The notes under the pieces are model-generated. The model saw only the letters and a program-made list of their open reading frames with translations. It searched no databases and was not told the origin of the DNA. From assembly GCF_043641665.1 (NCBI RefSeq), contig NC_092184.1, positions 22,333,108-22,397,107 of the forward strand: a stretch of 64,000 nt of DNA, written 5' to 3'. Source of the DNA: Enoplosus armatus (lineage: Eukaryota; Chordata; Actinopteri; Centrarchiformes; Enoplosidae). Of this stretch, positions 12,328 through 24,800 are shown piece after piece. Made by a program: the position numbers and the translations under genes. Every line of letters starts with the position of its first letter. The first letter of the stretch is position 1.

Positions 12328-12925
12328 CCTCAGTGCAATGGACCGGAGCGGACACGACTGGAGCTGCGCAGATGTGTGAGAGAGGCTGCATGATGTGTAT
12401 GAATGTGTAGCAAGTAAACTGTAGACCTTGTGTAACCTCCGATGTATGTGTAGTGCATAAGAACTGAATGATGATGATGTTTGCATGTAAACCACTGGAT
12501 GTGTTGTTTGAACTGGAGTTCAGGTTCGTATGTACAGTAATGAAATATGAATGTCCAAACAAAGACTGAACCAGTGCGTACTGTATGCACTCCATTATGT
12601 CTGTCTCGCTTTTTTTAAGAAGCGTTTTTTTTTTTTCAGTGTCTGACCCTCGTTGCCTGTTCAGAGTTTCTAAAACTACGAGAGGGGCGTTTTCTCAAAA
12701 CATGCACTTTACTGTTTCAATGATTTTCTTTTATTTGAAATCTGTTTCTTACTCCGGGGAGGATTCTTTTGCACTGATCTCAGTACACTTGTCTCTGTAT
12801 GCGTGTTTTTGTTTTCAAAGAGGAGAGACAGTCTTTATTCAGATTTTTAATTGAACCAGGACAAAGCTGATATCTTTTCTTCTTTTTTTTAGCAGTAAAT
12901 AAATATGGTGAGTTTGTTTTGACTG
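12328..12925 (+). other. ssh2: ssh2 3' UTR
   Basis: About 600 nt after the stop codon lead to an AATAAA hexamer at 12898-12903, with T-rich runs before it. The exact cleavage point cannot be seen; a GT-rich stretch from about 12907 fits a downstream element. Inferred from position and signal only. Confidence 0.6.
12898..12903 (+). terminator. ssh2: Poly(A) signal AATAAA for ssh2
   Basis: Canonical hexamer about 570 nt past the ssh2 stop, followed by a GT/T-rich stretch (GGTGAGTTTGTTTTG). It is the first clear canonical signal downstream of the gene. Confidence 0.6.
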
Positions 12926-13684
12926 CAGCGACATTTTTCTGTGTTCAGTTGTGCTTCAACTCGCACAAACCCATTCGAGGAGAAGAAATGTGTTGAGTAT
13001 GAGCTACAGACGCTGACATTTTACCAAATGTGTCATCGACTATACTGTCACCTGCTGGTCAGGCAGTGAACTACAGTTTTAAACATGTCTCAGGCAGTAG
13101 AGGAGGTGGGAAAGAAGGTAAAATGTGGTGAAAGTGTGTGCAAGCTTAGATAACCAACCAAACTCCACTTTTAGTGGGTAAAAATCAAGCTCACATCCTC
13201 TGCATTGATTGAAAGACTTTCTGTCATCTTCAGTCTGTTCCTTTGAACAAGTCAATCCCGTCTCCCAGGGGAAATGATCTCCATCAGCGCTCCGTGCAGA
13301 TTATTTCAGGCTGACATTTTACCTACTGTTTCATGTGGGTAATTAAACCCTGAGATGTAGGCCACCGGGGCCCCTGCTGAGACACACATACACACACAGA
13401 TCAGATAGCAGCACTGACCGGCAAAGAATGACATTAAAGGACTTGACCAGGCAAAAAAAACCCAACTCAAACTCATGAGCTCCATATTTTGTGTGTTAAA
13501 AATACCAAAAGCTCTTCGCGGGTGTTCTGACAGTTTGTGCTACCCACCTTTCAGACTAGTCTGGTGAACTAAGCCTCTCACTCATAATGACCTACCATAG
13601 CAAAAAAAACATTGTTTAGAAGCTACTCAGGTCAGATATGTATAAGAAGCAGATAAATAATCCCTATGCATTAAAAAACAGGGT

Positions 13685-13784
13685 AGCTCATTCTGTCAGG
13701 TAGGAAATCTCAACAGAATGGACTACTACCTCTATAAATGTTGTTAAATATATGTGAGCTCATTCTGTCAGATAGGAAATATCT
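13685..13784. repeat. Short spaced direct repeat
   Basis: A unit of about 26 bp (GCTCATTCTGTCAG, then G or A, then TAGGAAAT) occurs at about 13685-13711 and again at about 13759-13784, some 75 bp apart. I saw no terminal inverted repeats around it and give it no function. Confidence 0.6.
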
Positions 13785-16339
13785 ATTTCCCTGCACCCAA
13801 ACAGCTAGTTTGATTGTCATAAACTAACTTCATGAACTGTATCAGAGTGATGTCTCGCATAACAGTCTGAGTGAATCAAGAGGGAAGCTAAGATCCCTCG
13901 ATGATTTCACCAATAAAATCCACTTCAGTAGACAGAGCAGATGGGTTAAAGAAGGACTTTTTTTTTTTTTTTTTCATACAGTTCGTGTTCCAAATTGAAC
14001 TGTCATGAACAGAGAAGCAGTTGAAATGGCGAGGAATAAAATCAGTGGAGCAGAAGAGAGAGGGTTGCAGCGACTGTTTGTCTCCCCGGGTGTGACGGCT
14101 GAGATTGGCATCCTTCCTCTTTGCATACTGATGCTCTCAGCTTCTCTGTCTCTCTGACAGACACACACCTTGTTTTGTGTATGTGGCTCTTTACAAATTC
14201 ACTTCACACGCGCCTGCAGCCCAGTCCTGCTGTCATTCATAACGCTGGGAGGAGTCGCGGCTATTGACTCACTTAGAAAATTATTTCATTTTCTCTTTTC
14301 TCATTCTCTCCCACCCACCACCAAAGCGCAGAAAGCAGCCTGGCTGCTCCGAGTGGTATATCTTAGAGGGTTTAGAGTCTCTAAGCTGTCCTTTTCCTCC
14401 CTGTCAAGCCTAAAATAGCTACAGGCAACAAAAAAAAAAATCAACCCTCAGATCAGGCTGAGGCGCTGGGAATCCATGTCACAGGGAGGATGATGGAGGT
14501 GGAAGCTGCTAAAAACAGATCAGCTCTCTCTGGTGCCGCCTGACGCTGCAGCTTTCTCTATCTCGTGAGGAATTAATTGCTTTTGTCACCATCCTCCACT
14601 CGAGAGGGCTGGAGGTACAACTCAGTGTGGGGTCAGGGGATTCAAAGCATGTGAAAACTATAATTTAAAAACGGATTAAAAAAAACAAAAAAACGACCCA
14701 CTCATGCATTGCTGTTCCAAAAGATGTTCCTTTATTTGAATCATTATCTGAGCTCACTTCCCAGCAGTACACCACGAAAACATCTTGCTGCGACTCTTTT
14801 CTGCAACATTTTTTAAAAAGTAAAAAAAATGAATATTTTTCCTATCAACCAGGCAAGCTTAATTATGAATCGGAGAGGAGCCAGAGGTGGTTCTCCTCAA
14901 GTTTGTGCTGATGTTGGAGTGTCAAGGTTTTACATTTCTTTCAAAGAAATAATACAAATGGAAAAAACAAGCTGTTCCTGTCGGCCCTTGCAACAAAACA
15001 TGTTTCTCAGTGTTTGGCTTGCCTTGAGTCCTGCAATATGAAGTTACTTAAAACTATCAGAGCCACGATTTGAACAATCTGTCCAATCCAAGTACTGAAT
15101 GCTCCACATTTGTTTTTGGGTTTTTTTTTTGGAGGGGGGTGGTGTTAAATTTGCTTTTGTTGTGGAACCAGAATTGGGCTGCAATAAAACCTAAAATTGC
15201 TGTCAGTAGCCTCTACAGTGATTCTTCCAGGGTACATTTTCCCTCAGAGAGCGTGCTCTGATATTGCAGGTCTCTGGGCGAGACTCGAGCCCGACAAAAT
15301 GGACCTCACGCGGGTGCAGACCATGCTGAAATATTGTACACATACCGTACCATGACTACACAGAAATACAGAAATCATCCGCTCAGTGAGACGATGCAAA
15401 TACACAGAAAAAAAAAAAATCTCTTCCAGTAACATTTCTACTCCACAAGCCACTATCATGTCCCTTTATTGTTTGTATTACACACAGGCCTGCCACAAAC
15501 GCATTCACAGTCACAAACAGGTTAGTTAGTACACCGAGTCTTCATCACGTCTCATCATATCTGTGCTCCTGCAGTCTAACGTCAGGCTAAAACTAGAACT
15601 GGCCTGAGTTTAGTTTGTGCTCAAACTCGTCATCTACATCCATTAACAGTCATATATGTGATCCGCCCACAAGCTAAAATACAGTACATCTGGATTTTGT
15701 GCAAATCAAATAAAATGTACCAGTCTGTTTTTTTTTTTTTGTTTTTTTTTTGTTTTTTTCATTTAAAAACTGAGTCAGATGTCAGATAGTTTGTCGACAT
15801 TCAACTCAACTTGATCAACCTTTTATGAAGAAGGTTACAGTTATTCTCCACACCACCGGTCCCGCCTTGTCACTGCTCCTTTTCGCGCAAGCTGTTTTTA
15901 AATCACAGTTGAGATTGAAAACCTCACGACTCAGTGGCAAACAGGACTCAGTGGGCGTGTGTGTTAGTGCTGGAGGCAGAGAGTTGGCCTAACACACTAC
16001 TTTTCAGGACAGAGGGTGATCTGTTGACCCCTGTACAGGAGAGCTGGTTTTGAAACAAACACACACACACACACACACACACACATACCTGCAAACAGAC
16101 AGAAATCACTCATCCAAGGAGGCATTCCACTAAACTTGTTGTATTGGATGTATTGTTGGTTGTAAACTGGCACTGGTCGAGAAAGTACCATGTGGCACCA
16201 GAAAGAGGAAACTGAGGTCCCTCTCTGGCCGTCTGAGGCCGGACAGCCGCATCGCCGTATGGCTTCACGGGAGAGGTCTGGCTAAGGCGATGGGAGAGAA
16301 AGGAGGAGGCCATGTGATCGTATCAAGAGGATTTTGGCG

Positions 16340-16345
16340 TTTATT
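16340..16345 (-). terminator. ankrd13b: Candidate poly(A) signal for ankrd13b
   Basis: TTTATT on the + strand (AATAAA on the - strand), about 118 nt past the ankrd13b stop codon. Two further hexamers at 15465-15470 and 14731-14736 could serve longer 3' UTRs. The sequence alone does not decide between them. Confidence 0.35.
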
Positions 16346-16462
16346 TCCAGCCACTTACAGAGTGTGCTTTAAGTTTTAAAGGAGCCTGTGCTGCCCTTTT
16401 TCTCCCACGTGTCCTCGGTCCAGACCCCTCCTTTCAGAGCCCCCTGCTGGGCCACTCCTCTC

Positions 16463-16664
16463 TCACTTCTCCATGAGTGACAGCTGGATGATGCGGCGTA
16501 GCTCCTCCTCCTCCCGCCGCCGCCGAAGCTCCGCCTCTTCCTGCTCCCGAGCCGAGATCTCCATGGCGATGCGCAGCTGCTCGTCGTAGCTGCAGGAGTT
16601 GGGCTTCTTCTTGGAGGGGGTGGAGCAGACGCTGGAGGGGGGGCGGGGCTTGTGCTGGGGGGTC
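16463..16664 (-). CDS. ankrd13b: ankrd13b last exon: two C-terminal UIM-like motifs and stop
   Basis: After a Pro/Lys-rich linker ([17 protein letters not shown]) come [17 protein letters not shown] and [17 protein letters not shown]. The first has the UIM Ala and Ser. The second keeps the Ser but has Ile where Ala is usual, as in the human protein. TGA lies at 16463-16465. The exon joins exon 14 (17747-17823) through a split Arg codon; the exon 14 donor (AG|GTCAGA) is weak. Confidence 0.93.
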
Positions 16665-19600
16665 CTGGGGTGAGGAATGGTGAGGGAGGTAGAGGAAGGC
16701 AGAGCACAGTTTGGATTGTTGTACAAACTTTCTTACAAACCTTCATTACTGACTTATTAATGTAAGTTGTAGATTGATTTGTAACGTTTCGCTGTCGGCT
16801 CATGAGACAGTAAGAAACCTGTGAATCTTTGGTAATGTCTTTATTCACATTTGGAGCCTCAGAATTGATGGCTTTTTAGAGAGTTAGACCCAAATGCAAC
16901 CTTGTAAGAGAAGAGGCAGATGCGTGACAAAGATTTTGCAGAGAGAAGTGTCATGTGGGTTATTTTTCACAACCTGGCAACCCAAAGGTTAACCACTAGC
17001 AACAACTTCTAAACCCAAAATAAAGAGTGCCTTATTAGAGAGTGTTGTCATATTCCAGTCTGGTTTCATTTTTGTTCTCCTGGGATTACTTAGCTCTTGT
17101 CTGTGTATCCGTCCACTCATCTACAAGTGGGGAAGACACACAGAGAGAAAACACTGACAAGATAACAGGCTAAAGTCAACAGCAGCACTGTCCACTGTGA
17201 AAGCAGGAAACTCTCGTCTTCCAGTCCTCCCTCTCTCTCTACAAACACACACACACACAGTAGTGCACAGTAGAGAGGAGATGGGGGGGGGGATAGCAGG
17301 ATGGATAAGAGAATAGAGTAGGGGAGGACAGGAATACAGGATGTGAGTCAGGGATGGAGGGAAAGATCTGCAGGATGGAAAAAATCAAGACATCGAAGAA
17401 TAACAACACATACCACAAATGAGAGGAAGTCAGAGACAATGTGGGTGAAGGAATGGCAGGAAATATCACCTTTGTCCTGACAGTCATGGAGATTTATGTT
17501 TTTTTTTTGAGGATTCCAGCTCTTTTGAAGATAAAAGTCCCATTCGTTTTTTAACAACTGAGCTTTTATCCAACTTTATCTGCAGCTCCTGGTTGATTCC
17601 TGATAACAGCGGAGTTGGACTTTGGGAGGACGGAAGGGAAATGTGGAATGAGCGTATGTGGTCATCTACAGAGCGAGACTGAGGCGGAGAGAAAGGGATG
17701 AACAAAAAACACAGGCGAATGGGACAAAAGAGACCGAACGTCTGACCTCTCCAGACGACTTGGGTCACAGGGCTGGGGGTGTGTTCCTGGCTTGCTATTG
17801 GTCAGTGCCTCCCAGATGGTCACCTGGACACAAAGAGGAGGCGGCACAGGAAGTCAGAGAGCGGGAACAGGAAGTGGGTAGACAGAAACACGGACAGATC
17901 AAGAGATGGTGATGCATGTAGAATAACAGCGTCCTCCCTGCAGCCTGTTAATGAATCCTATAGTAGCTCTCGCTCACAGCACAGAGACAGCCAGCTGCCT
18001 TGATAATGAATTATGAACTGACTGAATGTAAAGTAGATTGATCCTGGCCCTGGTTCTTTACTACACACACCCAATATTACTACTACTACTAATACTGCTA
18101 TTAATATTGATAAGCACCTGTTCAAAATAAAGATTCACATTCTGCCAGTAGACTATTAATGAACATCATACCGACATTTGTACAGCACCTTTAAACAGTG
18201 ACTCATTTTAGGGTTGGTGATTTCGCATGATTTCACAACAAGATTTATTTTCTACCCAAGGCTAGATTACCAGCTGGGAAAAGCAGCCAACTGCCCTCAG
18301 GAGCCCCGAGGGCCCCGGGGTTGTCTGTGTGGCAATTACTTTGTGGTAATTTGATTAATTATAATTTGTTTGGTAATAAGCACTAATAAACCATAGACTG
18401 AAATGATCAGTGTTCTAAACTGATTCCTGTATTTTTACAAAATTTTGAGTTCCTATCTTAATATACCTTTAATACCTCATCATAGTATATAATAATCATA
18501 TTTTAGTTAATATTGTGCTTACATGGTACAAATTCTTGAATTAGTTTGTCTATAATCAAATAATCCCAAACTCACGGACAGGCAGCAAACCTGGATCAGG
18601 GTAGCATTCCAGTGTAGAAGTATTGGTTGGTTTCTGGGACGCAAAATGGGTTGGGAGAACACGTATGTATGTGGGGGGCTAAATTGGAGCCCACAGACTA
18701 TTTTTGCCCTTGGGCACCCTAGAGGATTAATCTGGCCCTGTTCCTACCTTCTATGAAGACCCTGGTTTCCTTTCAGTACACTAAGAAAATCAAGGAGACT
18801 TGCAGTTGAGATGAGATGACTTTTACCATGTGGTAAACTCAGACTATTCTGAAAACACACATTATGGTGCTTTCAAGTGACATAAGAGTCAAACTTCCAT
18901 ATGGCAACCACTTAATATTCCAAGCTCCCTAAATTGAATGATCAGGCGAACATCCATGTTGACTGACGAAGACCCTGTTGGTCGAAACATGGCATCATTC
19001 AATTTTGGGGAGCGTTTCCTTTGTATGATGCACCAAACTGCGGTTGGATGCGAACACTGTCTCTCCTTATTGTTTGTCAGCAGGTTTGATTTCTTGACAA
19101 CCAGCTTGTGAATGCAATTCAGTGTGACAGTCGACTGCTGTTTTCAAAGAAGTCCCTGCCTGCATTATCACACAAGAAGGATTGATAACGAATGAATCTC
19201 AGTAAAGTTTCATGACACTGCAAGTTAAGTTTCACACTATACTTAAATGAAACCGTGAATGAACGGTGGGAAATTACGACCTTATGGTATGTTTTACAAG
19301 ATGACGGGCTGTAATGTCAGCTTGATTTGTACAGTAGTTAATGCTGTAAAACATGCGATGTCAGCAGGATGGTCCTTAAACACCTGTCCTGCCTCTGAAT
19401 TAGAGCTATAATTAAAAGTGTCATCACCTTTTTCATCACTGTTTGAAGCAGCGGTACAAAAGCTCAGGACAGCAGGCTGCTCCGTCTCCTCTACATTCCC
19501 CTCCTGCATCCGAGCTAAGAAAACGCAGACGATGTTCTCTGACTTTTCTCACCTGGCCTATTTATACTTCTCTCTCTGTACCTCTGGAAGAAGGCCAGGG

Positions 19601-21753
19601 ACTGTCAGGACCAGGATCTCTGGGATTTCAAAACAGCGCCTATCCTGAGGCAGTGCTGAATATAATGGGTCTGGGCTCCACACATCACTGGCAATTTATT
19701 CTACGTATTGATTTTACTTCAGTATTGATTGTTTTTATTTTGAAACTGGTCACATCTTTCGTATTTCAGTACCTGTCTGTCTGGTCTTGCTTGACTTATT
19801 GGTGAATTTACTGCTGTAATTTGTATTGGGTATTCATAGTTGTTGTGCACCTCAGTATATATATATAGCAACATGGCGTTGTGTGAATCTTGAAAACTTC
19901 ACGTAAAACTTTTGCGATCTGTGCTCATTTATTACTTCACAATAGTTTGTACACATCCGCTGTGTAGTGTCTCCTTGATGCTAGCAGAGTGTAAGCTAAC
20001 TCCAGCCTGCTCTTCATCTGATTTGGGGACGTTTACACTCCAGCAACCCCACCCAAACTCGTTCCCCAAATAAATAAAAAATGATTTTGAAAAGGTTTTC
20101 AAGTGGTAGCTAAATCTCTGACAGGCGTAGCAACAGTAACCAAGGGGATGGCGGGGCGTAACAAACAGTCAATTACACAAGGGCTGCAACCGAGCTGGCA
20201 TACTACCAATAAATGCAGTATGCATGTACATACTGCATACTGCATTTCATAGTAGTATGTCAGTACGTACTGCTAGTATAGTAGGTGGTTTCAAGTACAG
20301 CCAAGGTCTTGTTTCAATATGTCTGACTGGTGTTTCCCTCATTTCAGAACTGAAGATAATCTCCCAGGAGTGTCACAGCCAGCCCACCTGATCATATTCG
20401 GAGCCGGCCTCCAGCAGACTCTGCTGTATGGCGAACTGCAGCAGGTCCTCCTCCTCCTCCCTCATACTGTCTCTCTGTTTGCCTCCGAGCATGGTGTATC
20501 CAGGCGGGGCCTCAAACACACATGGGGGGATGTCTCCAGCTCGACATGACACTGCAGCGCACAGGGGGGAAGGCAAAGGGCAAGAGATGGGAGGGTGCGT
20601 TATCTAATAATGTAGGAGATCACACTGGACTAAAGAGGAAGTACAGGAAAAGACATTTCTGAGTGAAAGGAAGAGAAATCCTGATTTAAACAAGTTGTAT
20701 CAAGTCATTTTCCTACCATACTACTGTTGCCAAAATATAGAATACAGAACTATAACTCAAGATAGAGCATTTCTGCAAGATAATATCAAGGACTTCTACA
20801 GAGGTTCCTTCTGAGCGGTCACACAATAAATTATATCTCCCCTCCTGCACGGCTGCAGATATAAACGTGGCTGTTGGGATTCTGATCAAGTGATAGGATG
20901 ATGAAAGTAAGCCATAATCTCACACGCAACACAAGGCACACAACCTTGTGTCTAACATCAGTGATAAATACCGCTCTTAACTCTATCCGGCAACAGTAAA
21001 CTGACATATGGCCCCGGTTCTGCAGTAAATATTAGCGGAGATTTATAAAACAGCTTGTCGGAAAGAAATCGGCAGAATATAAAGTTGCGGAGGCTCGTCT
21101 GTAATTCTATCAGCTGAAGAAGAAGACGTAAGTAAAGATGACACTGTAATACAGTGATCTCACTGGTGGAGCTGGAGCTGGAGACACTGGAGGAGTCACT
21201 GCCCGGAGATGGGGTGTCTGTCCTCGGGGGGTCCCTCTGTCCGTCCCCCTCCACCCCCACTTCGTTGTCAGCACGGACGCCCGTCCCCTCCTCGCAGCCG
21301 TTCAGGTTGCTGAAGGTGATCCTGGCGTTCAGGATGTGGTAAAGAGGGATCTCTGCAGGGAGAGGAGAGAAATGGAGCAGAAGATGACATTTTTATTGTT
21401 ATCATTAGGTTCTGTTAACTTTTCTCATCCAGTTACCCATGCATGTCCTTATGTTTCATTTCTTTCCATCCATCTTTGTATCTATTTATTCCCTTTTCAC
21501 TCTGCCCATCATCCCCTTTGTTTAACCAGCCATCGTTTTAACCACCCTGCCTTCTTCCATCCATCTCACTCTCCCAGCTCTCACCGATCTTGACAGGGAA
21601 GCCAGGCGGCAAGCGCAGAGTGATGAAGTCACGCAGCTTAGCGAACAGGGCGTTCGAGATCGCCATGAGATCGATGATAGGCACCACTTGTTCTGCCAGG
21701 GACAGAGGGTGGGACTCACACAACCACAACTTGGCTTTAAACCTGGAAACAAA

Positions 21754-21806
<53 letters not shown>

Positions 21807-24800
21807 TGAAGAACGGGACTTGTTGATGAGTATTTCCAAAGACAATTCTGACTTAAGTTTAACTGAAGCAATTGATGTCCTCATTCAAGTGATTGGTTCT
21901 TTGGCCAGAGGTACACAAAGACATTGATTACATCAGCGAACAGTGACTGTCCACAAGCTGATTGAGGCCAATCAATGCTTATATTTTGACATTGTCCGAT
22001 AATGAACACAGCATTGAGAGGCAGCTCTGAAACACTTCATCTTCATGATTCCCTGTCACCTTTCATTAAGTGCCACAGAACAATAAACTGACTACTGTAA
22101 ATGACTTAAGAGGAACGCAGGGCAGATGATTGGACGGCAGGTTGGCCGGTGGAGGAGAGAGGCGGGATGTTGAAAACCAGTATCTATTAACATATATATT
22201 AACATAACATAACATGATCACCAAATGCTGCCATTTATCCTGAGAGACGCGGCATTGTTTTGTTTCTTTTGGTACAATAGTCAAGTAAAGATGATGCGTC
22301 ATCGAACCAGAGCTGTGCGATCGACTGCAGAGGCTGAGTGTGTGAATATGTGTGTTTATTTCTCACTATTATTTGTCCGTGTTTCACCTCAGGATCTTGG
22401 CCGACAGCCGATTTTTCTCTGCCTGTATGTGTGTGTGTGTGTGTGTGTGTGTGCCCGTCTATTCTCAGTCCATCAGTTTGTCAGCTCTGGCAGTTGGCGG
22501 TGAGTTCGAAGGGCAACTTCACTGTATGCATGGCCGCCTGTCTGTTTTCCTGTCTGCCTGTGTCACCTCTGGGTCTTGGTGGTGAGCTGGCACACGTGGC
22601 CGATGTCCCTTTGAGTCGGTGCCGAGCCGGGGTTGAAGTATTCCTCGGCCGTCAGCGCTGCGGGGTTGGTCACCACAGGACATGACATCTGGGTCACCAG
22701 GGCCTGCAGAAAGTACGTAATGAATTAAAAAAAAATGCTGATGTAACCACAGAGATGTAAAGACAGCGAGGCTTTTTACTGATCCATAATAATGACCACG
22801 TCTGCAGGGGTTGAAAGGACTGCTGATCAATACCAGTAACTGAGAGATTACTTTACAAAGTGTAAAGATTTTCTGGCTTTTCAAACTCACTTTCTTTGCT
22901 ATTCTCTGTTAAAACTCACCACCCACTGGGATTTCAAGGCTGTCCTCTTACCTACTGACATTTTCAACAGCTCAATGAAAGAGAACACTTTGCTCTCAAG
23001 CCAAAACTTGAGAACAAATGACAAAGCAGTTTTCTTATTCCAGCGTTTTACATCATTGCAGTAGATGCGTGTGTTGGTTCACTGCTCTACTTAGTAGCTC
23101 ACTGTCAACTGTTAAGTATGACTATTAAGTAAACCTGTCAAAGGTACTGGAGGAGGTAGAGGCTGCCACAGACACAACAGAAGAGAATTTCTTTCCATGT
23201 TGTTGCATTTCCTTTAATTTAGGTTTTAGCAAAATTGCAGCTTTACGGTTGTACGAACTATCTGCAGAGCGTTCTAACCCAAAATACTTTTGCAGAAGAA
23301 CCACTGAGGGTGTGTGTGTGTGTGTGTCTCGGTGTTGTGCAGAGAGGTTGAAAAGAGCAGAGGCGACGGTGAGGGGAAAGAAGGGAAACGACAGAACTCA
23401 GAAAGAGGAGAAGGGGGGAGGTATGAGTCATAGATGCTCTCCAGCAGAAACAAATTAAAAAAACATAATCAATATTTGAGAGCAGGTTGGAGCCTCTGAG
23501 TTACTGTTTTACTCGGCAGGCAAGCTCTCCTGTCCACACAGAGGACTCGGCAGCCAGGGGAGGGGATGGCGACGACGCTAACACTGAAGATGGTAATTAA
23601 TTTATACGGATACTGATTCTGATTACTATCATCGCTGTGATGCTATCCACAAAATACGTGTCGATTCCAATCGTAATGTCAACACCAGAACCCATTACCC
23701 ACTGCCTTGTTCCCTGCTCAACCACTACGTTTTTTAATGTATTAGATCGGGTTTGATCTAGATTTTATGGGATGAAATGTTTAAAGATAACACTGGAAAA
23801 TCACCATAATTGGAATTTCACGTGGTGACATCTAAATAAACTGTGTCCTTACCCCGTTGTTAGGCCCCATGTGTTGCTCAGCAATCCCAAGGAAGTTCTG
23901 CAGTGGAGTCTTCCCACCTGTTCCGAGACACACAGCAGTGATGAGTTAGGCCGAGAGCATGTAGTTACACAATCACAACGTACAAACTCCAACTGTGCTG
24001 TTAGATTCACAAACTCTCTTGAGTGTATGTGCACTAGAGAGCACCCGAAGCTAGTGCTTGTTTATCAAGAGATGATAAAACACGGCCTCATTAATCTCCA
24101 CTGCAGCTGTCTGCGGTGTCGTCTTGCTCTGCAGTGTTTTGCTCGAGATAACTCATTGCATTATGTCAAGCTTTTGTGTTGTGGTCTCATCATCTATGAA
24201 GTTGCCAGCATGAAATGAACCCAACCATACAGTACTGAAATGACCTGAATTAAATGTATGTACATTGTGTTTTTAAGCAGCAAAATAAGAGTAGAGTTAG
24301 AGTTAGTCCAAAATATGTCCTACATATCAGTGGTTTCTACAACTAGCAGTGAATGAATTTCATGAAAAGTGGCAATGCCTGAAAGTTACAACTAAAGACA
24401 TTTATACTGTATAATCAGCATAGCTGTCTTCATGTGAACCCTGAATATCATCTTTCTACAGCTGAAATCATGTTACTGTCCACTTCGCCTGAGTGTACAG
24501 CATTATGCACAGAAACACGTGTAAGTTGCTTTCACCATTAGGATGTAAACGCATTAAAAACAGGAATCTCTATGTATGTTAAACTACATACTACCCGATG
24601 AAAACCCACACTGATAAAATGACAAGTGCTTTGAAGAGCCTTTAGGGATCCTCTGATTGCAGCAGTGAGAGAACCGCAGGAAGAAAAAGGGTAACTGGAA
24701 AAAAATGTGTCAAGTTGTCTTCTTTAGATCTTAAAGATCCCCTCCAGACATGTTTTTAGACATATAATTATAACTGGAATAATAATTTGCGTCTGATATG

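Larger units (their letters stand above)
12926..16462. other. Non-coding interval between convergent ssh2 and ankrd13b; includes ankrd13b 3' UTR
   Basis: No conserved protein reads out of either strand. In human the coronin gene CORO6 lies between SSH2 and ANKRD13B; no WD-repeat or coronin-like exon is visible here. Contents: poly-T at about 13957-13974, a short direct repeat at 13685-13784, T-rich runs at 15729-15757, and a CA microsatellite near 16058-16083. The right-hand part is likely the ankrd13b 3' UTR: minus-strand AATAAA hexamers lie at 14731-14736, 15465-15470 and 16340-16345. Confidence 0.6.
17824..20387. other. ankrd13b: ankrd13b intron 13 with repeat-like sequence
   Basis: No exon seen. 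It holds a phrase at about 18700-18745 (ending TTAATCTGGCCCTG) resembling dispersed teleost repeats, a nested inverted repeat at about 18952-18992 (described separately) and the 61-bp palindrome at 20199-20259. Confidence 0.45.

Noticed and set aside
18952..18992. An active hammerhead ribozyme
   Set aside because: An unpaired A between CTGACGA and the inner stem and no suitable cleavage triplet; kept only as a low-level finding.
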